Shown here: positions 47,269-56,980 of the stretch, piece after piece
Layout: the number at the start of each line of letters is the position of its first letter
How positions within the stretch are numbered: the stretch's first letter is position 1
Assembly: GCF_000496755.2 (NCBI RefSeq)
Contig: NZ_AYKS02000016.1
Location: 124,001-188,000, forward strand
Length of the DNA: 64,000 nucleotides
DNA from: Serratia sp. DD3
GTDB lineage: Bacteria > Pseudomonadota > Gammaproteobacteria > Enterobacterales > Enterobacteriaceae
Direction of reading: 5' to 3'
Notes under the pieces: model-generated
What the model saw: only the letters and a program-made list of their open reading frames with translations
What the model was told of the DNA's origin: nothing
The model's database searches: none
Made by a program: the position numbers and the translations under genes

Positions 47269-48372
47269 TTAACTAACAATCATATCGTCACGATGGACTG
47301 CCACAGGGCCATATTCGTAACCCAAGATCTCGTTGATTTGCTGTGAATGATGCCCAGCGATCATGCGCATCGCATCACTATTATAACGGCTGACCCCATG
47401 AGCCAGGTCGCGCCCCGCCAGGTTACGAATACGGATCACCTCGCCACGTGAGAAGTCACCTTTAACCTCACAGATCCCCTTTGGCAGTAATGAGCTACCA
47501 CGGGCCATCATCGCTTCCGCTGCGCCATCATCAATAGTGACCTCACCCGCAGGAGGGGCACCAAAAATCCAGCGTTTACGGTTCTCCAATGGGGTTTGCA
47601 GGGCATGAAAGCGCGTGCCTACCGGGTTGCCGGCTATCACATCAGCCACGACACCGGGTTTGCTACCTGCAGCAATGATCACATCAATACCGGCACGACA
47701 TGCAACATCTGCCGCTTGTAACTTGGTGCCCATGCCCCCTGTTCCCAACCCGGAAACACTGTCACCGGCGATGGCACGTAATGCATCATCAATGCCATGT
47801 ACTTCACGGATCAGTTCCGCCGACGGGTTATTACGCGGATCGGCGGTGTACAAGCCTTGCTGATCGGTCAGCAGTAACAACTTATCGGCACCAGCCAGAA
47901 TGGCAGCCAAAGCCGACAGATTATCGTTATCACCCACCTTGATTTCCGCCGTCGCTACTGCGTCGTTTTCGTTAATGACCGGCACAATGCGGTTATCGAG
48001 CAATGCGCTCATGGTGTCACGGGCATTGAGGAACCGTTCACGATCTTCTAAATCAGCACGCGTCAGTAACATCTGGCCGATATGGATGCCATAGATAGAG
48101 AACAGTTGTTCCCATAACTGAATCAGGCGGCTCTGCCCTACTGCGGCCAACAACTGTTTGGAGGCAATGGTTGCCGGTAGTTCTGGGTAGCCCAAGTGTT
48201 CGCGCCCTGCGGCAATGGCCCCAGAAGTCACAATAACAATCCGGTGCCCAGCAGCATGTTGCTGCGCGCATTGGCGCACCAGTTCAACAATATGAGCACG
48301 ATTAAGGCGCAGTGAACCACCCGTCAGTACGCTAGTACCCAATTTCACAACCAATGTCTGGCTGCTATTCAT
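47269..48372 (-). CDS. proB: Glutamate 5-kinase
   Basis: First step of proline synthesis, feedback-inhibited by proline. The 367 residues are the E. coli length. The amino-acid kinase domain has [29 protein letters not shown] and [10 protein letters not shown]. The substrate/regulatory loop [16 protein letters not shown] lies near 205-220, and a C-terminal PUA domain follows (about 275-367). It forms an operon with proA. Confidence 0.96.
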   Translation of the reverse strand: MNSSQTLVVKLGTSVLTGGSLRLNRAHIVELVRQCAQQHAAGHRIVIVTSGAIAAGREHLGYPELPATIASKQLLAAVGQSRLIQLWEQLFSIYGIHIGQMLLTRADLEDRERFLNARDTMSALLDNRIVPVINENDAVATAEIKVGDNDNLSALAAILAGADKLLLLTDQQGLYTADPRNNPSAELIREVHGIDDALRAIAGDSVSGLGTGGMGTKLQAADVACRAGIDVIIAAGSKPGVVADVIAGNPVGTRFHALQTPLENRKRWIFGAPPAGEVTIDDGAAEAMMARGSSLLPKGICEVKGDFSRGEVIRIRNLAGRDLAHGVSRYNSDAMRMIAGHHSQQINEILGYEYGPVAVHRDDMIVS

Positions 48373-48493
48373 AATATTTCTGCCATTGGAGTAAGAAGGA
48401 AACGCAAAAGACGTTGTAGCAGGAGATGGGCGTTATGCCAACAGGCATAACGCAATTTCAGCGTAAATATCCTCAGCACCATTCCTCAGCACT

Positions 48494-48528
48494 ATTCCAT
48501 TTGTCGCCAGCTTGGCGGCAAATGGAAT
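48494..48528. terminator. Hairpin between crl and proB
   Basis: Long near-perfect inverted repeat (ATTCCATTTG...CGCC and GGCG...CAAATGGAAT) with a short loop, downstream of crl. It should end crl transcription on the minus strand. Confidence 0.7.
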
Positions 48529-48566
48529 ACGCTTATACATAACACTAGAACAGGTTAAGCCGAATG

Positions 48567-48956
48567 TTAGATGGGTTGCTCGTTACCATCATCAGCAGGA
48601 ACCAAGAGCAACTCCATACTGGTCAACAATTCCCCCAAACGACGATGGAAGTCGCGTAGCGTGGTTTCCAGTTTTTCGCTAACTTCAGTATCTTTAATTT
48701 TCTCCGCTTGCCAATCACCTGCTTTATCAAATAAACCGATGTGATAGTTATAGATAAAACGGCATCCCTCTGCTTGCAGCTCAACCCACCAGCCCCAAAA
48801 TTCACGGTTTTCCGGCGCGGGTTTAACATTGGTGCAAACCGCTAAGCAATCAAAGAAAAAACAGTCATTCTCGCACTGTTCTTCTCGCAAATAGGGCCCC
48901 AGACTGGCGAAGCGTTTCATTAGCCGGCTTTTAGGATGGCCACTTGGTAATGTCAT
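48567..48956 (-). CDS. crl: Sigma-S-binding assembly factor Crl
   Basis: Binds sigma-S (RpoS) and promotes its association with core RNA polymerase. The 129 residues are close to the E. coli 133. Conserved blocks are [25 protein letters not shown] and [12 protein letters not shown], and the tail is the typical acidic one. GAGGAGG precedes the ATG. In E. coli phoE lies between crl and proB; here there is no porin. Confidence 0.94.
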   Translation of the reverse strand: MTLPSGHPKSRLMKRFASLGPYLREEQCENDCFFFDCLAVCTNVKPAPENREFWGWWVELQAEGCRFIYNYHIGLFDKAGDWQAEKIKDTEVSEKLETTLRDFHRRLGELLTSMELLLVPADDGNEQPI

Positions 48957-48973
48957 TCTTTAACCTCCTCAAT

Positions 48974-49008
48974 ATATCCCCCACCCTGATTCAGGGTGCG
49001 GGGGATAT
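48974..49008 (-). terminator. Terminator after frsA
   Basis: The arms ATATCCCCC and GGGGGATAT enclose a second stem (ACCCTG / CAGGGT). It lies about 70 bp after the frsA stop and before crl. Confidence 0.75.
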
Positions 49009-49076
49009 TGGCGACAATTGGAATACATTTGGGTATGGCCACCCTTTTTAACAAACTATTGTAAATTAGCAAGCCA

Positions 49077-50324
49077 TTAGTTCATTTTATCTTTCAACCA
49101 ATCACAAATGCGCAGCAATGATTTATGAAAGCTCTCATAAGCCGGAGAACGCGGGATGCGGATTAACTTACCTTTTAAAGAAGAAGAGACAATTAATTGC
49201 GATTCTTCTTTCGGGCTGAGGGGATCCCCGTCCCAATAAGCAGAGAGCATCGGCGTTGGGCAACGGCGGCCCAGTAAACCCTGAATTTTCAGGGAATAGC
49301 GATTGAGTTCCATTTTCAATGCCACATCAGAAGCATTGGACATCCCCATTCGGCTGGCCAATACATCCATGTACATATCAGGCACATGATCCTGGCATTG
49401 CACTTGGCACAATACGTTATGCACCATTGGGCCGACACAGGCGACAGCACGTAAGCGCTGTGATTCCAGATAAGCCAACCGCACCGCCACGTTGGCACCA
49501 AAGCGGAAACCAAATGCGCACACACGCGTATGATCTATCCAAGGTATGGATGGCAATTGCTGTAATACTTGCTGATGCAGGAAACTGGAGTCCTGGGTCA
49601 GTTTCCATTTATAGGATGAGCCAATAGAAGGCATGTCGATAGTCAGCATCGCAATACCATTATGGGCAAGATAATCACGGAACAAACGGTGATAGTCGGT
49701 TTGCAGTGTATCCAGGCTGCCGCATATCAAAACCGTTGGGAAAGGTGCCTGGCCGCTATCCGGCATATGCAGGAAACCGGAGATAGAGCCCCCCCCTTCA
49801 ATGGCGAACTCCAGCGATTTTAACTGATACGGCAACAGCAGTGCGGCCTCTTCATAAGCACGATTAGCGAGTACCTCTGCCTGTTCCGCCAATTCATCCC
49901 CTTTCAGATGCGGATAACCTGCCAGGCTGTATAAATTGGTCGCCTTCAACCAATACTCCCCCCCCACCAGCGGATCTGTCTGCTCCTGCGCCCGTTGCTG
50001 CCATTGCATCCCTTGGCGTACCCACTCGTAGATCCAGTTACCGTTACGGTAACCTACCACCGTATCAAGCAGATGATCATCGCTATGCTCGGCGTTAGAA
50101 GCCGCAATACGCGCTAACACTTCACTCACTTCCAGTGGGTCAATGCCGCGCCACGTCCACAATAGATGGTTGAGCATACGATACCAGTTGCAATCAGTAT
50201 CCCCCTCTAGGGTAGAGTGCATATCCGCGCCAACAACATGGTGAGCACGAGTGACCAGCACTGAGGTTTCGACATGCTTAAATGAGGGTTTGAACAGCAC
50301 TTCAGAAAGGTTGGCTTGTGCCAT
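49077..50324 (-). CDS. frsA: Fermentation-respiration switch protein FrsA
   Basis: Alpha/beta-hydrolase-fold protein that binds unphosphorylated EIIA-Glc and affects the balance of respiration and fermentation. The 415 residues compare with 414 in E. coli. Conserved are [12 protein letters not shown] [28 protein letters not shown], and [19 protein letters not shown]. The position of the nucleophile elbow reads GFRFG rather than GxSxG, as in E. coli, so a classical serine esterase mechanism is doubtful. The ATG at 50324 has GGTG 6 nt upstream; in-frame ATGs 6 and 12 bp earlier are alternatives. Confidence 0.94.
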   Translation of the reverse strand: MAQANLSEVLFKPSFKHVETSVLVTRAHHVVGADMHSTLEGDTDCNWYRMLNHLLWTWRGIDPLEVSEVLARIAASNAEHSDDHLLDTVVGYRNGNWIYEWVRQGMQWQQRAQEQTDPLVGGEYWLKATNLYSLAGYPHLKGDELAEQAEVLANRAYEEAALLLPYQLKSLEFAIEGGGSISGFLHMPDSGQAPFPTVLICGSLDTLQTDYHRLFRDYLAHNGIAMLTIDMPSIGSSYKWKLTQDSSFLHQQVLQQLPSIPWIDHTRVCAFGFRFGANVAVRLAYLESQRLRAVACVGPMVHNVLCQVQCQDHVPDMYMDVLASRMGMSNASDVALKMELNRYSLKIQGLLGRRCPTPMLSAYWDGDPLSPKEESQLIVSSSLKGKLIRIPRSPAYESFHKSLLRICDWLKDKMN

Positions 50325-50647
50325 AGTCATCACCATCTTCAAAATCTTGTACCAAGGCTTGATATCCAGTGTTATTCAAGTATCGGGCTATCAGTGGCTT
50401 TACGAAGTCTATGGTTTGGCTTTGTGTGATTACTGCCTGCCACTTGAACAAACTTGAGTCTATCTAGCCGGAATAGAGAGGGATAGTGTACCTAACTCTG
50501 GCAACAGAAACCAAAGTTCCACCCGTGAAATACAGAGATTTACAGAAAATAACGCAATCAGCCAACGCCAGAGCCCCCTATCCCCGTCGTGATGCAACTA
50601 GGGTATAGATTAAGCCAGGCGTTGGTATGTTAAATAGGATAATTTGC
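50325..50647. other. Intergenic region between frsA and gpt
   Basis: 323 bp with no gene and no clear terminator for gpt. A short CCCTA...TAGGG complementarity near 50577-50617 is the only structure noticed. Confidence 0.4.
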
Positions 50648-51106
50648 TTAGCGGCTGCTAATCGGTGGGACGAAAGTGACCGCCATATCCCATGGCTGTT
50701 CGATCCAGGTATCCTGCGGGATATCAACGATATAATCGTCAACCAATGGGCGACCAGCAGGCTTGGCGAAGATGGTGACAAAATGAGCTTTTGGGTACAT
50801 ATCGCGGATCGCTTGGGCAGTACCACCGGTATCTACCAAGTCATCAACCACGATAAAACCTTCACCGTCACCTTCAGCACGTTTGAGCACTTTCATTTCA
50901 CGTTGGTTGTCATGGTCATAGCTGGAAATACAAACGGTATCAACATGACGGATACTCAGCTCACGCGCCAGCAACGAAGCGGGTACTAAACCACCACGGC
51001 TAACGGCAATAATGCCTTTCCATTGCTCTGCAGGCAGCAAGCGGTGTGCTAATTTGCGCGCATGCATTTGCAACATATCCCAAGTAACAACGTATTTTTC
51101 GCTCAT
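50648..51106 (-). CDS. gpt: Xanthine-guanine phosphoribosyltransferase
   Basis: Purine salvage enzyme that converts guanine, xanthine and hypoxanthine to nucleotides with PRPP. The 152 residues match E. coli. The PRPP-binding motif [14 protein letters not shown] lies near 83-96, the N-terminal YVVTWDMLQ and [10 protein letters not shown] are conserved, and WIEQPWD near 134 binds the purine. It is divergent from pepD with a 346-bp gap. Confidence 0.97.
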   Translation of the reverse strand: MSEKYVVTWDMLQMHARKLAHRLLPAEQWKGIIAVSRGGLVPASLLARELSIRHVDTVCISSYDHDNQREMKVLKRAEGDGEGFIVVDDLVDTGGTAQAIRDMYPKAHFVTIFAKPAGRPLVDDYIVDIPQDTWIEQPWDMAVTFVPPISSR

Positions 51107-51452
51107 AGAATGGTGTCCAGGTCCGCAAGATGCGGCTTAACTAAATAATTAGGAGAAAAAAGGTTGCGCGAGATTATAGAGACTACCAGCGCCGAATACC
51201 AGTTGAAGTGCAAGGATTCATCGGTATTTCGTCTGATAACCTTTGCTGTCATTGAGCCTTCATAGGCATGTCAGGCTAGTAAAGGTCTGTGACGCTTGAA
51301 CGATCAGCGAGCAAAACAGCTCAATGCGGTACGCGCACACGCCAGAATAAAGTGATATTCTCTGAGCATCGTGCCACTAAGCACAGATAACCACTCACTC
51401 TAACCGCACGGCATTCACTCGCTGATAAGAATGCTGTTACAGGAGACTTATA
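51107..51452. other. Divergent intergenic region between gpt and pepD
   Basis: 346 bp with no gene seen. It should hold both promoters. No operator with a recognisable consensus was found. Confidence 0.4.
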
Positions 51453-52913
51453 GTGTCTGAATTGTCTCAACTTTCGCCACAGCCGCTGTGGGATATTTTC
51501 GCCAAAATCTGTTCTATACCACACCCTTCATATCATGAAGAAGCGCTGGCACAGCACATTCTGGACTGGGCTAAAACCAAGAACCTGCATGTCGAGCGTG
51601 ATCAGGTTGGCAACTTGCTGCTACGTAAACCCGCAACCAAAGGTATGGAAAACCGCAAACCAGTGGCGCTACAAGCCCACCTGGATATGGTGCCACAGAA
51701 AAATAACGATACCGTTCACGACTTTGCCAAAGATCCAATACAGCCTTATATCGATGGCGAATGGGTTAAAGCACGTGGTACCACGCTGGGTGCCGACAAC
51801 GGTATTGGCATGGCTTCTGCGCTGGCGGTTCTGGCTGACGACAGTGTTGAACACGGCCCACTGGAAGTGTTACTCACCATGACCGAAGAAGCCGGAATGG
51901 ATGGTGCTTTCGGTTTACAACCCAACTGGTTGCAAGCCGATATTCTGATCAATACCGACTCAGAAGAAGAAGGCGAAATCTACATGGGCTGCGCGGGGGG
52001 TATTGATTTCATCACTACGCTGCCACTGCAACGTGAAGCGCTGCCTGCTGGCTACCAAACCTTCAAACTGATCCTCAAAGGGCTAAAGGGCGGCCACTCC
52101 GGTGGAGATATCCATCTTGGCCTGGGAAATGCCAATAAACTGCTGGCACGTTTCCTGTGTGCTCATTCTCAAGAGTTGAATCTGCGCCTGTTGGAGCTCA
52201 ATGGGGGGACGTTGCGTAATGCCATTCCACGTGAAGCGGCTGCAGTGGTCGCCGTGCCCGCCGAGCAAGCCGATGCGCTGAAAGCCTTAAGCCAAAAGTT
52301 TCTGACTATTCTGAAGAACGAACTGGCGGCCAAAGAGAAAAACATCACAGTAATGTTAGAACCGGCTAACAGTTCGCTACAAGCATTGACCGCCGATTGC
52401 CAGAACCGTTTAGTGTCGCTGTTAAATGCAACACCTAACGGTGTGATTCGCATGAGTGATGAAGTGCAAGGCGTGGTAGAAACATCGCTGAACGTTGGCG
52501 TGGTAACAACCAGCGAACAAGAAGCCCAAATCATCTGTTTGGTGCGTTCCTTGATCGACAGCGGCAAAGACTATGTTGTCGGGATGCTGGCTGCGCTGGG
52601 CCAACTGGCTAACGCCAAAGGTGTTGCCAAGGGTAGTTACCCTGGCTGGCAACCGGATGCCCATTCACCGGTGATGCAACTGGTTCGTGAAACCTACCAG
52701 AAGCTGTTCAACAAGACGCCAAATATTATGGTGATCCACGCTGGGTTGGAATGTGGTCTGTTCAAAAAGCCCTATCCGAATATGGATATGGTCTCCATTG
52801 GGCCAACCATTACCGGGCCTCACTCCCCAGATGAGCAGGTGCATATCGCCAGTGTGGGTCAATACTGGATACTGCTGACCGAACTGCTAAAAGCGATTCC
52901 TGAGCGTAGCTAG
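51453..52913 (+). CDS. pepD: Aminoacyl-histidine dipeptidase (peptidase D)
   Basis: Zinc dipeptidase (M20 family) that cleaves Xaa-His and other dipeptides. The 486 residues contain the metal ligands in QAHLDMVPQKN near 80, TTLGADNGIGMA near 119 and TEEAGMDGAFG near 150 (catalytic and metal Glu). A dimerisation domain lies around 210-380, and the C-terminal GPTITGPHSPDEQVHI carries the last His. The start is a GTG with AGGAG upstream. A hairpin 12 bp downstream terminates it. Confidence 0.97.
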   Translation: MSELSQLSPQPLWDIFAKICSIPHPSYHEEALAQHILDWAKTKNLHVERDQVGNLLLRKPATKGMENRKPVALQAHLDMVPQKNNDTVHDFAKDPIQPYIDGEWVKARGTTLGADNGIGMASALAVLADDSVEHGPLEVLLTMTEEAGMDGAFGLQPNWLQADILINTDSEEEGEIYMGCAGGIDFITTLPLQREALPAGYQTFKLILKGLKGGHSGGDIHLGLGNANKLLARFLCAHSQELNLRLLELNGGTLRNAIPREAAAVVAVPAEQADALKALSQKFLTILKNELAAKEKNITVMLEPANSSLQALTADCQNRLVSLLNATPNGVIRMSDEVQGVVETSLNVGVVTTSEQEAQIICLVRSLIDSGKDYVVGMLAALGQLANAKGVAKGSYPGWQPDAHSPVMQLVRETYQKLFNKTPNIMVIHAGLECGLFKKPYPNMDMVSIGPTITGPHSPDEQVHIASVGQYWILLTELLKAIPERS

Positions 52914-52919
52914 TACCAT

Positions 52920-52948
52920 GTCTCTTAGGCCCAGAAATCTGGGCCTAT
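52920..52948. repeat. 29-bp direct repeat, left copy, containing the pepD terminator
   Basis: GTCTCT followed by a perfect palindrome (arms TAGGCCCAGA / TCTGGGCCTA, loop AA) and T. An identical 29-bp copy lies at 55885-55913. The palindrome is the likely pepD terminator. Confidence 0.85.
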
Positions 52949-52955
52949 ACCGCTT

Positions 52956-53072
52956 AATACTTCAAGTTGATTGGGTGTTAGTCGCGCTCAATCACCTCAG
53001 TCACACCGTTATCTATGCTCCTGAGGATTAATGGCAGTCAACACCCAAGCAAATTGATGTCTGATGGGTATA
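52956..53072. repeat. ERIC-like element downstream of pepD
   Basis: Begins AATACTTCAAGTTG, contains the ERIC core variant CACCTCAGTCAC and ATGCTCCTGAGG, and ends GGGTATA. About 117 bp, close to the classical ERIC length, with several diverged positions. Confidence 0.75.
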
Positions 53073-53111
53073 TTTACCCCATTTTAAGTGGCGCGATAAC
53101 GGCTTGTACCT

Positions 53112-54134
53112 TTAAGCACGCGCGTGCTTAAGCCAGGGGGCAATAAATTTCAGAATGTGTTTGATCGTTTGGTGATGGATTTTTTGACGTTGCGCCATCA
53201 GCGATCCACAAATATAGGCTTCCCCCTCCTCTGCCAAGAGTGCGGTGGCTGTAGGTTTGCATAGAGGTAAAAAGTCGAAATGGTTAGCTCCTGCGAGTTG
53301 TGTTGCAATGATGGGGTATTTGCCTTGGTAAGCGGCCAACATATTGCCTTGCAAGTTGGCACCTTGGTTGCCAGGGATATAGTGCTGCACAGCAACGATC
53401 AGTAGCGGGGCACTCAACGTTTTCAAGCTGGATGGCTGGAGATAGGGCACCATACCCGGATCAAGCGCAACCGCGAACTGGATCCGATTGTCTCGATAAT
53501 CTGCATCAAATTTTGTTGCTGGAACCTGCTCTAAATGGACCCCTTTGTAAAAAATACAGTTTGGTGAGTCAGGTTGCTGTTGGCATCCGGCGGAAAAGTC
53601 TCTCAGAGATACTCGCCCGCCCAGTAGTGCAATAGCAGTGTACCCACCTTTTGAATGACCGATTACCCCAATAGCTTGGGATGAGATCCGGGGCTGCCAG
53701 GTAGGATCGACGAGAACATCGTCAAGCAACGCGGAAATATCGCGTGTCTGCTCCCATAACCGAATCGACTGCGCAGGTACGGAGTTACCAGTAGTGCTGC
53801 CAGGGTGATCCGTTGCGATAACAATGATACCGCGTTGTACTAACGCGTACGCTAACCAAGACAGACTTTCTTTATTGCCGCCACTGCCGTGACTTAATAT
53901 CACCAGAGGAAAAGGCCCTGCAGCAGGGGGGGCGTTAAGTTGTGCCTCGCTACTGACAAATACTGGATTATTGCTTATTTTCTGTCGTTTTTCATGAGAC
54001 GAGGTTGGATAGTAGATCCTCGAAACCAGTTGGCGTTCTTCATTATGAAAAATCTGTATCCTACTGCCAACTTGCCAATCCGATGCTATCGCTGTTGTGC
54101 AGAAAAAGACCCATAAAAGTGCAACTATTTTCAT
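53112..54134 (-). CDS. Secreted alpha/beta hydrolase (PAF-acetylhydrolase / dienelactone hydrolase-like)
   Basis: Predicted exported esterase or lipase of 340 residues. The signal peptide is cleaved near AIASD. The oxyanion motif LSHGSGGNK lies near 80-88, the nucleophile Ser in GVIGHSKGGYTA near 165, Asp in VALDPGM near 228, and His in ANHFDF near 287. It resembles the platelet-activating-factor acetylhydrolase-like lipases. Four or more Cys in the mature part suggest disulfides and a periplasmic or outside location. It is divergent from a membrane AraC-type regulator. AGGAT precedes the ATG. Confidence 0.8.
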   Translation of the reverse strand: MKIVALLWVFFCTTAIASDWQVGSRIQIFHNEERQLVSRIYYPTSSHEKRQKISNNPVFVSSEAQLNAPPAAGPFPLVILSHGSGGNKESLSWLAYALVQRGIIVIATDHPGSTTGNSVPAQSIRLWEQTRDISALLDDVLVDPTWQPRISSQAIGVIGHSKGGYTAIALLGGRVSLRDFSAGCQQQPDSPNCIFYKGVHLEQVPATKFDADYRDNRIQFAVALDPGMVPYLQPSSLKTLSAPLLIVAVQHYIPGNQGANLQGNMLAAYQGKYPIIATQLAGANHFDFLPLCKPTATALLAEEGEAYICGSLMAQRQKIHHQTIKHILKFIAPWLKHARA

Positions 54135-54551
54135 CGCTGTTCATCCTGATTTGAATAGAAAACTCAAGGATGAGGACGGAGAACGTCATACGCGACCTTG
54201 ATCGTGTTTTAGGTCTTCAAAATTTTGCTCCCAGATGCAGCGGGCGAGCATGTGCCCATAGAACCGGGCTGAACCAGGCATTCTGGGAGCTAAGTCAGGT
54301 GACTTCTGCGTAATGACATTCGCTGTATTGTGGTTTTAATGGCTGTCCTCCATACCCTAAATACGTCGAGTTTACTGAGCGACAAATCGGTCAGCGACTG
54401 ATTTGAACAACTTATACAAATAGGTGACTGGGGGGAGTGGGACAGCCAACTGTTCGCCTTGTCCATTTTGGGTAATGTGTGTCGGTAGTCTGGTATTAAA
54501 ATTTTAACCGTCTAGAATCGCCTTTTTTACTTCCGGAAGGATGAGGGACTT
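54135..54551. other. Divergent intergenic region between the hydrolase and the AraC regulator
   Basis: 417 bp with no gene seen. It should contain the promoters and possibly AraC-type operator sites, but no repeated motif could be assigned by eye. Confidence 0.4.
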
Positions 54552-55565
54552 GTGTTACTAATCCCACTATCATTTTTATTGAGCTTGTTGTGCTTTGGGC
54601 TACTACTGCGAATGGAGTGGCCAACCAAGGGGCGTTGGGTATTACAGTTATTGCTAATTGTTTGCGTTTGGCAAAGTGCGTTGATAGGTATGCGTTTTGG
54701 CTACCAAATGGCATGGGTGGGCAAATTGCAACCTATAGGTGCTGTGTTAATCCCCTTGTTGTGCTATTTCGCCTACATGCAGTGTGTAATAGGCTCATTA
54801 GGCAAAATTGCCTCGCACACTTTTGTTTTATCTGTTCTGGTCTTGTTCGCGCAACACGTTATCCCAGTGATATTGGATTGGATCATTATCGTGAGTTACT
54901 TGGGGTATGGTTTCGCGGTGCTTCGTAGCTTTAGACTTTACAATAAAAACAATCAGTTAGTTACCACAAAGGAAAGCGGCACCAGCCATCCGCTGTGGTT
55001 TGGAGCGGCGATTTTACTCATCATGAGCGGTGTTATCGAGTCGCTTATTGTCATGGATTTTGCCCTCATGTCGGGTGTACATGTAGGGAAACTGATTACC
55101 TTTGGTAACGTGACCATTTTTATTCTCGTCGTGTTGATGTCGCCAATAAGTTGGCGGCAATCAAGCACAGAAGCGGGCCACGAAATGCAATTATCTAGCG
55201 CTTCACCCCATGATGTGGCGCTTTATGAAAACTGGTTCAACCAAATCAACCAACGCTTGCTGCATGAACATCTGTATCTGGATGCCGACCTTAATTTAGC
55301 GCTCTTGGCCCGTAAGGTGGGGTTGCCTGCACGTAAAATATCACAGGCAATTAACCAACAGACAGGAATGAACGTGTCCCAATTTATTAATAAGATGCGA
55401 ATTCAATATGCTGCACAGCGGCTTGTACACAGTGAGAGTACAGTGACTGAAGTTATGCTGGATGCAGGGTTTAACACCAAGTCAAATTTTAACCGCGAAT
55501 TCAGACGTGTTTACGGTGTTAACCCGAGTGAATGGCGTCAAAATCATTCATCTACTTCGTGCTGA
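54552..55565 (+). CDS. Membrane-bound AraC-family regulator
   Basis: The N-terminal about 200 residues contain 6-7 hydrophobic helices (LLIPLSFLLSLLCFGLLL, WVLQLLLIVCVW and others). The C-terminal about 110 residues form an AraC DNA-binding domain with LALLARKVGLPARKISQAINQ, FINKMRIQYAAQRLV, and EVMLDAGFNTKSNFNREFRRVYGVNPSEWR. The total is 337 residues, starting at GTG with GAGGG upstream. This fusion type senses signals at the membrane; the signal is unknown. The neighbour hydrolase is a plausible target. Confidence 0.85.
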   Translation: MLLIPLSFLLSLLCFGLLLRMEWPTKGRWVLQLLLIVCVWQSALIGMRFGYQMAWVGKLQPIGAVLIPLLCYFAYMQCVIGSLGKIASHTFVLSVLVLFAQHVIPVILDWIIIVSYLGYGFAVLRSFRLYNKNNQLVTTKESGTSHPLWFGAAILLIMSGVIESLIVMDFALMSGVHVGKLITFGNVTIFILVVLMSPISWRQSSTEAGHEMQLSSASPHDVALYENWFNQINQRLLHEHLYLDADLNLALLARKVGLPARKISQAINQQTGMNVSQFINKMRIQYAAQRLVHSESTVTEVMLDAGFNTKSNFNREFRRVYGVNPSEWRQNHSSTSC

Positions 55566-55740
55566 TGCTCGATCATCAGGTTGTTATAGTGTTCATTATA
55601 GGCACAGCGAAATTGAGCCAATTCAAAGGGGCGATATACAGTTCGGCAAAATAGAACAGGGCGGCTTCGGTGTGCTCGTTATGTAATTCTGGCAACAAAC
55701 CTGCTCGCACCGCATCAGGTAACGCAAAACGTTGAGCCAA
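55544..55740 (-). pseudogene. Decayed coding fragment, frameshifted, unknown family
   Basis: The minus strand reads ALPDAVRAGLLPELHNEHTE then AALFYFAELYIAP in one frame. After a CCCC run it continues in another frame as FELAQFRCAYNEHYNNLMIE and HQHEVDE before a stop. One missing C would join the two. The amino-acid composition looks like real protein, but I cannot name the family. It overlaps the 3' end of the AraC gene on the opposite strand. Confidence 0.4.
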
Positions 55741-55890
55741 GGGCAGAAGTCGTTATATGCTGTGAAGCCGAGGCGCTGTGGTCGTATGTCCGCAGTAAAG
55801 GCAATCCGCGCTGGCTGTTTTATTACTATGATCGTATCCGAAAGCGCGTCATCCCCTACGTATTTGGCCCGCGAAATACCGCACGTCTCT
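55741..55890 (+). pseudogene. IS1-like transposase (InsB) fragment
   Basis: The plus strand reads EVVICCEAEALWSYVRSKG, then PRWLFYYYDRIRKRVI and YVFGPRNTARLL. This matches the part of IS1 InsB containing the W-YV--K, RWLFYAYDR and VFG-R blocks. There is no start or terminal repeat; it runs directly into the 29-bp repeat at 55885. It marks an old insertion or deletion endpoint. Confidence 0.75.
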
Positions 55891-55913
55891 TAGGCCCAGA
55901 AATCTGGGCCTAT
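55885..55913. repeat. 29-bp direct repeat, right copy
   Basis: Identical to 52920-52948, with the same palindrome. Here it sits 11 bp from the end of the minus-strand gene at 55924 and may terminate it. Confidence 0.85.
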
Positions 55914-55923
55914 TTCCATTTTA

Positions 55924-56934
55924 TTACTGTGCCGCCTTTTGCCCCAAGTTACCGCTGATTTCATTCATCTGCGCTTGGATCAATGCCGCGCTGAGTGGTA
56001 ACAACAGAAAAGCAAACAGGACAACCAACCAGGTTTTATACCTTGGCACTTGCCCATTACTTTCAATTATGGTGCATTGATTATCACTTAGCCTAGAGAC
56101 AATAATTGGAGCAACAAAGAAGGGTAGCAAAAACATCGACCACCCAGCACATTTAGGGGTTAATAACGTCGGTGATTGGGTAAAGGTCCTGATTTCCGCA
56201 TGAATTTTCACAAACCAGAAAATATAATAAAACGGCACCACGAACAGGAAAAACGTTATTACTGGGGAGCGATACTTAGCTGGCTGAGGGGGTGTTTCTC
56301 TTAACGGTGGAGACTCGTAAAACAAACAGGATTTTACGGGTAAAAGAAGCAGTGTCCCTACAATGATGGGTGTAGAGACCAGGGTAAAAAAGCCGACTGG
56401 ATCTTCAAGTAACGAAGCAGTATAGAGATAGGTAGAAATTGGCATCATAACTATATTGAACCCAAACTTTAGCGTTACCAGCATACCAAATGCGAGAACA
56501 AAGGCTTCGACACTGCCAATCGCCCCAGCAATAAAGGCCGGAATAATAAGCAACATCGCCCCGATGCCTAAGCCTATTAAAAATTCTGCTATAACCAAGA
56601 CTTCAACATTTCCAGGATTAGAACTGAACAAAGAAAAACCCAATAAAACTAACCCACTGAATAGGTAAAGCATATAATAATTCTTGATCCGACTGGCAAC
56701 CCAGGCAAGGATTGCGCCAAAGAATAAACCAGCCTGTTGGGTTGCATGGACCGTGCCAATATCAGTCATGGACAAGTCTGAATTGGCTTTGATAAAGAGC
56801 AAGCCAGCAGTACTGAAAAAGTACTGACTAAAACCAAAAGCAACAAAATAAAAAACTAATCCCCAAAATCGATAACTGCTTTGCAAGTCTGCCCACGTCC
56901 ATTTTTTTACTGGCGTTTTTTGGCTGATTACCAT
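55924..56934 (-). CDS. MFS-like membrane protein, unrecognised subfamily
   Basis: 336 residues with about ten hydrophobic helices. The spacing of helices and the motif VASRIKNYYM after helix 2 (major-facilitator motif A position) suggest an MFS transporter, but it is shorter than the usual 390-420 residues and no substrate family is recognised. Low-GC codon use and a patch of tandem repeats upstream suggest acquisition. GAGGGA precedes the ATG. Confidence 0.7.
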   Translation of the reverse strand: MVISQKTPVKKWTWADLQSSYRFWGLVFYFVAFGFSQYFFSTAGLLFIKANSDLSMTDIGTVHATQQAGLFFGAILAWVASRIKNYYMLYLFSGLVLLGFSLFSSNPGNVEVLVIAEFLIGLGIGAMLLIIPAFIAGAIGSVEAFVLAFGMLVTLKFGFNIVMMPISTYLYTASLLEDPVGFFTLVSTPIIVGTLLLLPVKSCLFYESPPLRETPPQPAKYRSPVITFFLFVVPFYYIFWFVKIHAEIRTFTQSPTLLTPKCAGWSMFLLPFFVAPIIVSRLSDNQCTIIESNGQVPRYKTWLVVLFAFLLLPLSAALIQAQMNEISGNLGQKAAQ

Positions 56935-56980
56935 TTACTTTATCCCTCTTTTTTGAATATCTACCTAGACAAGATTTTTC

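Noticed and set aside
49440..49520. FrsA as a classical serine esterase
   Set aside because: The nucleophile elbow reads GFRFG, without Ser, as in the E. coli family, so I annotated it by family and not as an esterase.
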